Source: Planctomycetota bacterium (lineage in GTDB: Bacteria; Planctomycetota; UBA1135). From it: a DNA stretch of 59,265 bases. The stretch is taken from contig JAAESM010000028.1 in the NCBI GenBank assembly GCA_024229395.1, forward strand, positions 1-59,265. The letters run 5' to 3'. Below are positions 28,684-36,956 of this stretch, one piece after another. Made by a program: the position numbers and the translations under genes. Positions within the stretch are counted from its first letter, which is position 1, and the number at the start of each line of letters is the position of its first letter. The notes under the pieces are model-generated. The model had not been told where the DNA came from. It saw only the letters and a list, made by a program, of their open reading frames with translations, and did no database searches.

Positions 28684-28687
<4 letters not shown>

Positions 28688-29823
28688 ACTAGAGCGCTCA
28701 GTGGCATGACCACGTAGGTGTAATCATCGCCGAGCATGAACTTGGCCGGACGGGATGGATCGTCGATCTGTAATTCGATCTGCTCGGAGTGCGCAGCCTT
28801 CAAACCATCCAGCAGGAACGCTGGGTTGAAGGCGGTCTTCAAGCCGTCGCCGACGTAATCCACTTCGAAGTTCGCCGACGCGCGCCCGCGACCTTCGTGC
28901 TCGGAGGCGATCTCCAAGTTGTTTGATGACATGGCCAGGCGTACCACTGCAGCGGAATCCTGGGTCAAGTGACTGGCCAGCCGCAGCTTCTTGGTGAAGG
29001 ACTCACGATGCGCGTTGAGCACATGCTTGCCGCCTTGCGGAATCACGTTGGCGTAGTTCGGGTACTCGCCGGTCAACACGCGACCGAAGGACTCCAAGTT
29101 GCCGAGCTTGAAGCCGACCAGGTTACCGAGGAACCAGATTTGAATCTCGTTACCTTCCTCGTCTTGGCCGAATCGATAGATCTGATCGAGCACCTTCGGC
29201 AGCAAAACCGAACGTGACTTATTGCCCTTGCCGCCGGTGGTTGGGCGCTTGATGCAAGCCAAGCGACGACCATCGGTGCCGACCATAGTGGCTTGCCCCT
29301 CTGCCAGTTCGAGCAAGATGCCCTCGGTGGCGAAGCGTGTGTCTTGCACGCGCGACGTTGCGAAACGGGTGGAGTTGACCATCACAAGGAAATCGCCCTT
29401 GTCCATGGCGATATCGGCATCGCCGTCGAGGGTCGGCACCAATGGGAAACTCTCCGAATGCGCAGCAGCGGTATCGGAAGCACTGGATTCGAAGGTCACC
29501 AGCGCGCAGATGTCATCACCGGATTGGACCTCAACCTGGCCCTTCTCCTGCAAAGTCAACGTGACGGTGTCGGACTCCAGGTCCTTGATGATGTCGACAA
29601 GCTCGCGGCCTGGGATCACGGCCCAGCCAGGCTGATCCACCTGCACGAAGTCCACCCGATAACGAACGGCCATATCCAGGTCGTTGGTCATCAGAACCAC
29701 GCTGTCATTGGCGGCTTCGATGAGAATGCCTCCGTAAACGGGATTGGTCGGTTTGCGATCAATGCCCATTTCCACGCGCTGCAAAGCGTTGCGGAAGGCA
29801 AGACGGTCAATGAGGATTTTCAT
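28684..29823 (-). CDS. dnaN: DNA polymerase III beta sliding clamp
   Basis: A 379-residue clamp with the expected start MKILIDRLAFRNALQRVE and three repeated clamp domains. Middle- and C-terminal features include LLELAEGQATMVGTDGRRLA and KFMLGDDYTYVVMPL at the end, the region that contributes to the partner-binding pocket. ATG 29823 has no Shine-Dalgarno motif. It follows dnaA across the origin region and overlaps the DUF721 gene (ATGA). Confidence 0.97.
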
Positions 29824-29839
29824 GCGGGGCGGGTCTTCT

Positions 29840-30110
29840 TCTTAAAGGTAATGAATTAAGAATTAGTCGTAGTAGTATAGACGACGACTGATTGTGGAGA
29901 AAGCCAGAATGCCAGCTGTAACACACCTTGTTTAAGGGAGTTACAGAGGGCTGTTTGGATTTTGTTGGGGCCTAGGCCCTGTGCAATCCGCGGGAGTGCT
30001 TGTGGAAAGTTCTTGAGGTTCTCAACAGCCCCCAAAAGTGGCTTTTTGCTTTGTGGGAAAGTGTGGAAAACGCCACCCTTTTTGCCCTGCTCCTCCCCTG
30101 TTTTCCACAG
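29840..30110. other. oriC: Probable chromosomal origin oriC (DnaA boxes, DnaA-trio-like repeats, AT-rich zone)
   Basis: The dnaA-dnaN gap holds TGTGGAGAA (29894-29902), TGTGGAAAG (30001-30009), TGTGGGAAA (30052-30060), TGTGGAAAA (30062-30070) and TTTTCCACA (30101-30109). The last two fit the TTWTNCACA DnaA box exactly; the others differ at one position. Reading the minus strand from the box at 29902, a 13-base spacer is followed by CTATACTACTACGACTA. This places GAT-type triplets on the opposite strand (plus TAG-TCG-TAG-TAG at 29864-29875), then an AT-rich stretch to about 29840. This is the box-spacer-trio-unwinding order described for bacterial origins. Confidence 0.8.
29874..29879 (-). promoter_or_regulatory. 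Possible -10 element of a dnaN promoter
   Basis: The minus strand has TATACT, a good -10 hexamer, about 50 bases before the dnaN ATG. A -35 is poor (TTTCTC 17 bases upstream), and it would overlap the DnaA box at 29894-29902, which could give DnaA control. The same bases form part of the trio-like repeats, so the promoter reading is uncertain. Confidence 0.35.
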
Positions 30111-30123
30111 GTTTTCCAGGCCA

Positions 30124-30161
30124 AAAGAAAACCCCGTCCGCTCCAAAAGCGCACGGGGTTT
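30124..30161 (-). terminator. Intrinsic terminator of dnaA
   Basis: On the minus strand AAACCCCGT (30161-30153) pairs with ACGGGGTTT (30137-30129), a 9-bp stem with a 15-base loop, followed by TTTTCTTTT. It begins 18 bases past the dnaA stop at 30179, so dnaA transcription should end before the origin and dnaN must have its own promoter. Confidence 0.85.
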
Positions 30162-30178
30162 AGCGGACAAAAGCAAGA

Positions 30179-31603
30179 TCAACTGTTCCTGACTCGGCGT
30201 TCCAGGTCAGCCAAGAGGGAGGAGAAGTCACCATCGACACGACGACGTTTCTCCATCTTCTCAATGGCGTAGACAGCGGTGCTGTGATCGCGGCCACCGA
30301 AGTAGCCACCAATCTCTTCAAGCGACAGATCGGTCATGGAGCGCGCCAGGAACATCGCTACCTGACGTGGGTAGACAATGGACTTGGTGCGGCTCTTGGA
30401 CTGGAGGTCCGCAAGACGCACGCCAAAGTGCGTGATAATGACGGCGATGATGTCGTCCATGCGTACAACCCGGTTCAAGCGCGCGGTGCGCTCCGATCCC
30501 AGTGCCTGGCGCGCAAGCGGCAAGCTGATTGGCAAGTTGTGGAGCATGGCCAGTGCATGCAAGTGAGTGAGCGTGCCTTCCAGCTCGCGTACGTTGGAAT
30601 CGACATGCTCAGCAATGAAGTGGGCGATGTCATCCGGCAGGTCAATGCCGATGCGGTCCGCCTTGCGACGCATGATTGCGACTCGAGTCTCGAAACAGGG
30701 CGTTTCGATTTCTGCCACCAAACCCCACTTAAAGCGGCTTACGAGCCGTTCTTGCAAAGCTGGGATATCGCCCGGAGGGGCGTCGGAAGACAACACTATT
30801 TGCTTGTTCGCGTTGTGTAGCGCGTTAAAGGTGTGGAAGAATTCCTCTTGCGTGCGCTCTTTATTGGCAAGCAGTTGGATGTCATCGATGACCAGCACAT
30901 CGACATTCCGATAGCGTTCGCGGAAGTGCATGACGCTGCCTTGCCGAATGGAGCTGACAAAGTGATTGACGAACTCTTCACAAGACAGGAATGCAATCCG
31001 CACTGCAGGATTGTTCATGCGCAGACGGTGCGCGATGGATTGCATTAGGTGGGTCTTGCCTAGACCTACCGATCCATGCAAAAACAGCGGGTTAAAGGCA
31101 TCAGCAGGGCGATCAGCGACGCCATGAGAGGCGGCGTGGGCAAAGCGGTTGCACGGTCCAACGACGAAGTTGTCAAACTTGTATTCATCGTTGAGCAGCA
31201 GAGGTTCAGCTGTTGGGCACTCAGGCGCGGTGGGCTCCGCTTGCATGGCGGTATCCGGGGTGGATAACTCAGGCAAGACAGGAGCAGCGATGGCAGCATT
31301 GAGATCTTCAGGAGGGAGAATCTGCTCGATATCGAGCTCGTTCACCTCAAGATCACAGCTGGTCACCCCGAGGGCACCACAAATGTGAGCTAAGTGCCGA
31401 TCCCGAATACGCTCTTGGTGGAGCGAGGATGGGACGGAGAGCTTGGCGACGCCAGCATCAATGGCGACAAGTTCTGCTCCGCGCAGCCAGCCATCCACTT
31501 CGGCTGAGCCCAAACTTGCCTCCAGGGCGCACAAGGCGGCCTGCCAGGTTTGGGTCAAATTGTGGTTCAAGGGGGCTTGCACGTGAAAATTCGATGCCGA
31601 CAA
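30179..31603 (-). CDS. dnaA: Chromosomal replication initiator DnaA
   Basis: A 474-residue AAA+ initiator. N-terminal domain I, an acidic/Pro-rich linker (about 95-135), Walker A FLHGSVGLGKTHLMQSI at about 177-184, Walker B VLVIDDIQLL, and the C-terminal DNA-binding domain with YPRQVAMFLARSMTDLSL and GGRDHSTAVYAIEK. The usual GG of Walker A is GS here. TTG 31603 is the likely start: AAGGGG lies seven bases upstream. Its promoter region (31604-31727) holds TTATCAACA, a near-consensus DnaA box, suggesting autoregulation. Confidence 0.96.
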   Translation of the reverse strand: MSASNFHVQAPLNHNLTQTWQAALCALEASLGSAEVDGWLRGAELVAIDAGVAKLSVPSSLHQERIRDRHLAHICGALGVTSCDLEVNELDIEQILPPEDLNAAIAAPVLPELSTPDTAMQAEPTAPECPTAEPLLLNDEYKFDNFVVGPCNRFAHAASHGVADRPADAFNPLFLHGSVGLGKTHLMQSIAHRLRMNNPAVRIAFLSCEEFVNHFVSSIRQGSVMHFRERYRNVDVLVIDDIQLLANKERTQEEFFHTFNALHNANKQIVLSSDAPPGDIPALQERLVSRFKWGLVAEIETPCFETRVAIMRRKADRIGIDLPDDIAHFIAEHVDSNVRELEGTLTHLHALAMLHNLPISLPLARQALGSERTARLNRVVRMDDIIAVIITHFGVRLADLQSKSRTKSIVYPRQVAMFLARSMTDLSLEEIGGYFGGRDHSTAVYAIEKMEKRRRVDGDFSSLLADLERRVRNS

Positions 31604-31671
31604 ACATAAACCCCTTAAAACAAAAGGGTTAGGCTGTCGGCCAGGGGAAGGTCAGTAATTTAGAGGTTCGC

Positions 31672-31699
31672 TGTTGATAACTCACCAAAGTTTTCAACA
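31672..31699. promoter_or_regulatory. DnaA-box-like sites upstream of dnaA
   Basis: TGTTGATAA at 31672-31680 (TTATCAACA on the minus strand) and TTTTCAACA at 31691-31699 each differ from the DnaA box consensus at one or two positions. They lie in the 124-base gap between the cysteine desulfurase stop and the dnaA start, so they may mediate dnaA autoregulation or form a second half of a bipartite origin. Confidence 0.5.
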
Positions 31700-31727
31700 A
31701 AACGCATAAGCCACTTGTTTTGGGCCA

Positions 31728-32960
31728 CTAACGATTTGCGACTTCGTAAAGGCGCAGAAGCAACTTGGAAAGCTGTTGAGCGAGCAACGGCAGCTCAGAG
31801 AGCTCAAAATCGGGCCCAAAACTGAGCCTACAGGTGGCCATTGCTGTCTTCTCATCTAAGCCGGCAGCCAATAACACCGGCGACGCCTGTGCCGCACCCG
31901 AGGAGCAGGCAGAGCCGGCCGACGCTTCGATCCCCTCGGCATCTAATGCTGGGATCAACAAGCGACCATCCAATCCGGGGAAAGAAAGGTTCAGTGTATT
32001 AGGTAGAGATTCCTGGAATCCTTCATGCTGGTTCTGCGTGAATGGGATTTTCTCGGAGGAGAAATGATGAAGCAATCCTTCACAACAACGACGACTTCGT
32101 GCGGCGAAATCCTGTTGCTCCGCCAGCGCCAGCTTCAGCGCCAGCGCCAAACTTGCCGCCAAAGCCGGCGACTCGGTTCCCGACCTTCGGTTGTATTGTT
32201 GACCACCCCCGACTTGCAGCGGTGAGATCATTGCGGATTCGGTAGCGCGCAAAACACCAACACCCTTTGGCGCTCCAAATTTATGGCCCGATAAGGACAT
32301 CGTGGTTGCGGAAGTTAAGGCTGGCAACCATGGCAGCTTGCCGAAACCTTGCGCAGCATCCACATGCCAACTGTGATTAAAGTCTGTTGCGGTGGCGAGT
32401 TGCTCCAGTGGTTGCACCGTACCGGTTTCATTGTTCGCCCACTGCACCACACTCAAGGTGTGAGGGTGTTGCGCGATTGCATCCAATACCGCGGACATGT
32501 CAATGCCCGCAAAGCGATCGATCTCTACTAGATTCAAGTTGAAACCTTGCTGCTGCAACTTCTTCAATGGCGCCAAAGCTGCTGGATGCTCTGCGCGTGA
32601 AGCAATCAAAAGAGGCTTTTCCGCTTTAAATTCAGCCATTGCCGACGCCATTCCCAAAATCGCCAAGTTGTTTGCTTCTGTAGCACCACTGGTGAAGATG
32701 ATGTCGCGCGACGCGCAAGCCAAACACTCTGCGACTTCATCGCGGGCGTTCTCCAACACGGCTTGTGCGTGACGGCCACTGCGATGGATTGCAGCGGGGT
32801 TGCCGCGTGTATCACGCTCCACCGCCACGAAGAGTTCAAGGACTTCGGGGCGTACGCCTAATCCGGCGTTCGCATCGAGGTGAAACCTATTCAGCTTCTC
32901 TTTCCAAAAGTGGCTCCGGCTTTGGAGCGACGACTTCGGCGGCCACGACAGGAGGTGCAA
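31728..32960 (-). CDS. NifS/IscS-type cysteine desulfurase
   Basis: A PLP enzyme of up to 410 residues that takes sulfur from cysteine for Fe-S clusters or thio-modified tRNA. Motifs: FTSGATEANNLAILG, the NETGTVQP loop, HVDAAQGFGKLPW, the PLP-binding SLSGHKFGAPKGVG, and the persulfide loop GSACSSGAAQ. The start is unclear. ATG 32960 gives an N-terminal extension that overlaps parA by 74 bases, while homologs usually begin close to RFHLDANAG. A CTG at 32897, next to the parA stop, is possible. No IscU or other isc/suf gene is adjacent. Confidence 0.9.
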   Translation of the reverse strand: MHLLSWPPKSSLQSRSHFWKEKLNRFHLDANAGLGVRPEVLELFVAVERDTRGNPAAIHRSGRHAQAVLENARDEVAECLACASRDIIFTSGATEANNLAILGMASAMAEFKAEKPLLIASRAEHPAALAPLKKLQQQGFNLNLVEIDRFAGIDMSAVLDAIAQHPHTLSVVQWANNETGTVQPLEQLATATDFNHSWHVDAAQGFGKLPWLPALTSATTMSLSGHKFGAPKGVGVLRATESAMISPLQVGGGQQYNRRSGTESPALAASLALALKLALAEQQDFAARSRRCCEGLLHHFSSEKIPFTQNQHEGFQESLPNTLNLSFPGLDGRLLIPALDAEGIEASAGSACSSGAAQASPVLLAAGLDEKTAMATCRLSFGPDFELSELPLLAQQLSKLLLRLYEVANR

Positions 32961-33816
32961 TGTTCGTGGCTACGACTTCTTCCGTGGCGACAGGCGCTGG
33001 CGCATCTGCTAGAGGAGGTGTTGCTCCACCTTTTTCCTCACATGCCAAGCCAATACGCATGGCCAATTCTGCGGCGATCTCGCGGAACTGATCCGCGGCA
33101 GTGCTGTCCGGCGCGTACTCGAAGATCGTCTGTCCGTGACTCGGAGCCTCGGCCAAGCGTACATTCACGCGCACCTGCGTCGGGAAGACGAGCTCACCGA
33201 AATGATGATTCAATTCCTCAACGACTTCGCGCGACAGATTGCGTTGTTTGCTGAACAGGCCTACCAGGATTCCAGCCAACTCGATCCTTGGATTAAGACG
33301 ACGCTTGACGCGTTCGAGCACGTCGAGCAATTGAGCCATGCCCTGGAGGGCGAAGAATTCAGCCTGTAGTGGCACGATGACGAAGTCCGAGGCCACCAAT
33401 GCATTCAGGGACAGGGTGCCCAAAGATGGAGGGCAATCGAGCAGCACCAGGTCCGGCGCGTTCTCGGAGCGGGCCAAGTCATTCAAGGCCAAGCGCAAGA
33501 TGCCTTCGCGACCGATCTCGTTGGAGAGTTCACTCTCCGCACCGGTTAGGTCAAGGTTGGTCGGAGCAATCGAGAGCCCCTCGGTTTGAGTGGGCTGGCT
33601 GACGTCGGCGAAAGCGTGACCCTGGGTGAGCAAGGTATAAACCGACGGATCGCCTGGCTCGGGCATCCGGTCAAAGCTAATCGATAGGTGAGCTTGCGGA
33701 TCAAGATCGACCAGCAACACCCGAAGGCCCTGCTGCGCCAAAGCGGCGCCGATATTGGCGCACGAGGTGGTCTTACCTACCCCACCTTTTTGATTGATGA
33801 TTGAAAGGACCTGCAC
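32887..33816 (-). CDS. parA: Chromosome partitioning ATPase ParA/Soj
   Basis: A 309-residue Walker-type ATPase. Deviant Walker A KGGVGKTTSCANIGAALA near the N-terminus, RVLLVDLDPQAHLS, and the ADP/DNA region LLDCPPSLGTLSLNAL are diagnostic. A 50-residue Ala/Pro/Val-rich tail follows the ATPase domain, unusual for Soj. Unlike most chromosomes, parB is not next to it but about 5.5 kb to the right on the other strand. Confidence 0.95.
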   Translation of the reverse strand: MQVLSIINQKGGVGKTTSCANIGAALAQQGLRVLLVDLDPQAHLSISFDRMPEPGDPSVYTLLTQGHAFADVSQPTQTEGLSIAPTNLDLTGAESELSNEIGREGILRLALNDLARSENAPDLVLLDCPPSLGTLSLNALVASDFVIVPLQAEFFALQGMAQLLDVLERVKRRLNPRIELAGILVGLFSKQRNLSREVVEELNHHFGELVFPTQVRVNVRLAEAPSHGQTIFEYAPDSTAADQFREIAAELAMRIGLACEEKGGATPPLADAPAPVATEEVVATNIAPPVVAAEVVAPKPEPLLEREAE

Positions 33817-33834
33817 GGCATTAGAATAACGAAA

Positions 33835-34809
33835 TCAGGTGGGCATCTGCACCTTTTCCTGGCCTACACAACCAGATAGGGTTGTGAGATAAGCGGAAAA
33901 GTCATGATAATCAAGCTGGAAGCTGGCAATCGCGGTCATCAAGGACAAGCCTCGCTCCTGCGCCTGGTCATGCGGCCGAATCGCTTGCGCCAGTGCATGC
34001 AATCTCGTGTTGCGAATTCCAACGCGATTGCGGCCCGATCGGTCAGCTCGTTCTGCGAATTCCTCTACCGCGCTGCGAACATCGCGACGCAGCCGTAGCC
34101 ATGATCCAGTTAAGCGTGCGTCGACCTCTTCGGCCAACGGTTTAAGTGCAGTAAGATGGCGCTCGTTGTCTTGCTTGAACGCTTTGACCTCCTCGCCAAG
34201 TTCACCCGCAGGCACCGCGGTCAGCTGATCCTTGCAAAAGGCCTCTCCTTGCAGCACCGCTTCTATTGGCAAACCAAGTTCTTTCATGGCCGCGCGATGA
34301 CGGCTATCGAACCAGGTGATGCCGCTTTCTTGCTGGCTTTGTGGTTTGGCGTTTTGCGGCGAAGTGCCGCCGCGTGGAATGCATTCGATTTGAAGTTGTG
34401 GGAACCAGTGCGCCCATAGTTCCTTTGCGGATTCCAACGGGGTCTGCAAAGGAGCAGGCAATAGAACTTCCATGGAAGCAACCAGCTCAGCTGTTTGCGG
34501 CAAACTATCAAGCAGGGCCTCGGAGATTGCGACATGCGACCCAAAACTGAGTTTGCCATGATCCGGAATCTCAAGGTGCACCACATCGCCATTGGCGTTC
34601 TGCACTGGAAGGCGCAGATCATGCACCATGGTGAGATTCTCATCAAGGATCAACCGCACTTGCGGCGCATCCCCGCCCGACGTCATGGAATCTTGCGCCG
34701 CAGCTAAGGTTCGCAGGATTCGGTTGAGCAATAACAACCGACCACCGGCAAAGCTTGGGGCAAGGATGACCGTGAAATCATCTAGAACCGGCTCCGCCTG
34801 TTTGTTCAT
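33835..34809 (-). CDS. BshC-related protein (C-terminal coiled-coil region)
   Basis: A 324-residue protein I assign tentatively to BshC, the cysteine-adding enzyme of bacillithiol synthesis. The C-terminal part LTALKPLAEEVDARLTGSWL then RNRVGIRNTRLHALAQAIRP and QERGLSLMTAIASF follows the BshC pattern of a long helical hairpin and an (F/H)xxxQER motif. Typical BshC is about 540 residues and starts with a nucleotide-like Rossmann domain (VVTGQQPG); that domain is absent or heavily reduced. It overlaps pyrF by four bases. Alternative: an unrelated helical protein. Confidence 0.45.
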   Translation of the reverse strand: MNKQAEPVLDDFTVILAPSFAGGRLLLLNRILRTLAAAQDSMTSGGDAPQVRLILDENLTMVHDLRLPVQNANGDVVHLEIPDHGKLSFGSHVAISEALLDSLPQTAELVASMEVLLPAPLQTPLESAKELWAHWFPQLQIECIPRGGTSPQNAKPQSQQESGITWFDSRHRAAMKELGLPIEAVLQGEAFCKDQLTAVPAGELGEEVKAFKQDNERHLTALKPLAEEVDARLTGSWLRLRRDVRSAVEEFAERADRSGRNRVGIRNTRLHALAQAIRPHDQAQERGLSLMTAIASFQLDYHDFSAYLTTLSGCVGQEKVQMPT

Positions 34810-35711
34810 GCGCGCGCGCCGCCAGAAACACTGGCCAGCTGTTGCTGCATTTCAACAACAGCCACTTCCGTGCGCTCTTCCCAGGTCTTGAGATTTTGCA
34901 AATCCTCGCGCTGGAAGGCGAAGAGGATCGAGCGGCTTGCGTTGACCACAGCGCCTTGACCATGAGCATCAAAAGCCGAGCTTAGGCCATCGGCGGTTCC
35001 ACCTTGGAAACCGAAACCAGGTAATAACAGGACTGCGTTGGGCATCAAACTACGGAAGTGCGCCAACTCTTGCGGGCGGGTTGCGCCGACCACGGCGCCA
35101 ATGGAAGACCAACCGGACTCACCACAGCGCGATTTGCCCCATTCGGCGACCTGGCTGGCCACGATATCGGCCAACGGAGGCGTTCCGTGGTCCTGAAAAA
35201 GACCAGCTCCGGGGTTGGAAGTCTTGACTAGGAAGAACACGCCCGCCTGATTGGTGTCGGCGGCGGCCAAAAATGGCTCGGCAGCATCGCTCCCCAGATA
35301 GGGGTTCACCGTGAGGGCGTCGCAAGGCGGAAAGGCGTTTTGGAAACCGCCACCCAAGAATGTGGAGGCGTAGGCCTCGGAGGTGGAACCGATGTCGCCG
35401 CGTTTAGCATCCATCAGGACCAGCAGTCCGCGCTCTTTGGCATAGGCGCAGGCGTCGGCCATGGCATCAAAACCGGCGGCACCAAGCACTTCAAAAAAGG
35501 CACTCTGCGGTTTGATGATGGCAACATGCGGAGCAATGACATCGATCAACGCACGGTGGTATTCCTTTAGCGCTTCCGCCGCGGCTGCGGGACCAGCCTG
35601 AACACGGGTGGCAAAAGGCTCGGGCAAAGAATCAAGGCGTGGGTCCAAGCCCACCATGGCGGGCGATCCTTTTGCTTCGATGGCTTGATGGAGGCGGTCG
35701 GGGAACAGCAT
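34806..35711 (-). CDS. pyrF: Orotidine 5'-phosphate decarboxylase, type 2
   Basis: A 301-residue decarboxylase making UMP. The type-2 pattern is clear: VGLDPRLDSLPE, IIKPQSAFFEVLGAAG, catalytic LLVLMDAKRGDIGSTSEAYA, ALTVNPYLGSDAAEPFL, and LLPGFGFQGG near the phosphate site. Length is normal for the group (about 270-300). It overlaps the BshC-like gene downstream (ATGA) and follows hemW by 15 bases. Confidence 0.96.
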   Translation of the reverse strand: MLFPDRLHQAIEAKGSPAMVGLDPRLDSLPEPFATRVQAGPAAAAEALKEYHRALIDVIAPHVAIIKPQSAFFEVLGAAGFDAMADACAYAKERGLLVLMDAKRGDIGSTSEAYASTFLGGGFQNAFPPCDALTVNPYLGSDAAEPFLAAADTNQAGVFFLVKTSNPGAGLFQDHGTPPLADIVASQVAEWGKSRCGESGWSSIGAVVGATRPQELAHFRSLMPNAVLLLPGFGFQGGTADGLSSAFDAHGQGAVVNASRSILFAFQREDLQNLKTWEERTEVAVVEMQQQLASVSGGARA

Positions 35712-35726
35712 GATGATTCGGCAAAA

Positions 35727-36956
35727 CTATACCGACATGCTCGGGCCCTCAGGCAGGAAACGCGTGAGGATGTCATCCAGGATCATCAGACCACCATGGG
35801 TAGTGCGCAGGCGGTCGCCTTGCACACTAGGAATGATTTCCAGCAACTTGCGATCGAGGAGTTCGCGCAATTCATTGGCATAGACTTTGCGCAGGTCCAG
35901 GCCGGAAAGATGTTGTGCGCGTGGGATTAATACTCCCTCATAGGGCAACCGCAATCCCATCATCAAATGATCGAACAAGACGGTTGCAGGATTCAATTGC
36001 TCGGCCTCCGCAACGGGATCTTTTCCCCGCTGGACTGCGGCCTCATATTGTTCTGGCCGTTCGAGATTGCGCCGACGCACACCTTGATGCCAACCTGCTG
36101 CACCCGCACCAATGCCGACGTAATTCAACGAGCGCCAATAACTGAGGTTGTGCATAGAGGCCTCCCCCGCCTTGGCGAAGGCGCTTACTTCATAGGCCTC
36201 GTAACCGGCAGCCTCATTGGCTTCCCGCGTGATTTCGAACATGGCGGCGCAAGTCTCTTCGCTTGCGGCTTGCCAGCGACCGGCATCTTTTAGGCGAGTT
36301 AATGCGGTGCCGGGTTCGTAACTCAATTCGTAGCAGGAAAGATGCTCGGCGCCGAGTGTGTGAATGGTTGCTAGATCATTCAACCATTTCCGTTCACTTT
36401 GACCAGGGAAGGCATAGATCAGATCCAAGTTGATTCGTTGGAAGCCAGCGTTACGCGCGATTTCGAAAGCACCCAAAGCGGTTTCGGGTGAGTGCACACG
36501 GTCATAGGCCTGTAGAACTTCTGGCCGCAAGCTTTGAATGCCGATCGACACGCGATTCACCCCCCCCTCAAACGCTGCTTGTGAAGTGGCCCTATCAAAG
36601 GATTCAGGGTTGGCCTCCATTGTGGTCTCTAGAGAGGAGCTTTGGAATCCACAGATGGAATCGAGTTCTGTCAGGAAGCGATGCAGTAGGCCGGCGGGCA
36701 ACAAGCTCGGCGTTCCTCCACCAAAGAAGACCGTCTGAGGATTCAGCTTGGTGATGCGTGCACGTGCTTCTTGCAGCACGGCATCTACGTGGCGCTCGAG
36801 ATCCTGGTCGGTGAGCGCATAACTATTGAAATCGCAATAGCGACACTTGGAAACGCAAAATGGCATGTGCACATAAAGTGACACGCCATCGTCATGAGGG
36901 AATCCCTCGCGTATTGCCTTACTGAGCGCTGCGGTGTGGTCCGGTCTTGCCGACAC
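35727..36956 (-). CDS. hemW: Radical SAM heme chaperone HemW (HemN-like)
   Basis: A protein of about 410 residues from the HemN/HemW radical SAM group. The Fe-S motif is YVHMPFCVSKCRYCDFNSYA, with the extra cysteine typical of HemW; FFGGGTPSLLP, NRVSIGIQSL and NLDLIYAFPGQSERKWLNDL follow. HemW proteins bind and may transfer heme; true HemN oxidases are longer at both ends. The frame is open back to 37079 inside the sigma-factor gene. I chose GTG 36956, 38 bases into that gene; GTG 36884 is also possible. Confidence 0.88.
   Translation of the reverse strand: MSARPDHTAALSKAIREGFPHDDGVSLYVHMPFCVSKCRYCDFNSYALTDQDLERHVDAVLQEARARITKLNPQTVFFGGGTPSLLPAGLLHRFLTELDSICGFQSSSLETTMEANPESFDRATSQAAFEGGVNRVSIGIQSLRPEVLQAYDRVHSPETALGAFEIARNAGFQRINLDLIYAFPGQSERKWLNDLATIHTLGAEHLSCYELSYEPGTALTRLKDAGRWQAASEETCAAMFEITREANEAAGYEAYEVSAFAKAGEASMHNLSYWRSLNYVGIGAGAAGWHQGVRRRNLERPEQYEAAVQRGKDPVAEAEQLNPATVLFDHLMMGLRLPYEGVLIPRAQHLSGLDLRKVYANELRELLDRKLLEIIPSVQGDRLRTTHGGLMILDDILTRFLPEGPSMSV

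Noticed and set aside
31259..31267. GGTGGATAA within dnaA, one base off a strong DnaA box.
   Set aside because: A lone near match inside a coding sequence is expected by chance; it was not counted as part of the origin.
31580..31597. A partial parS-like sequence (GCACGTGAAAA) near the dnaA start.
   Set aside because: It differs from the 16-base parS at about five positions, too many to bind ParB well.
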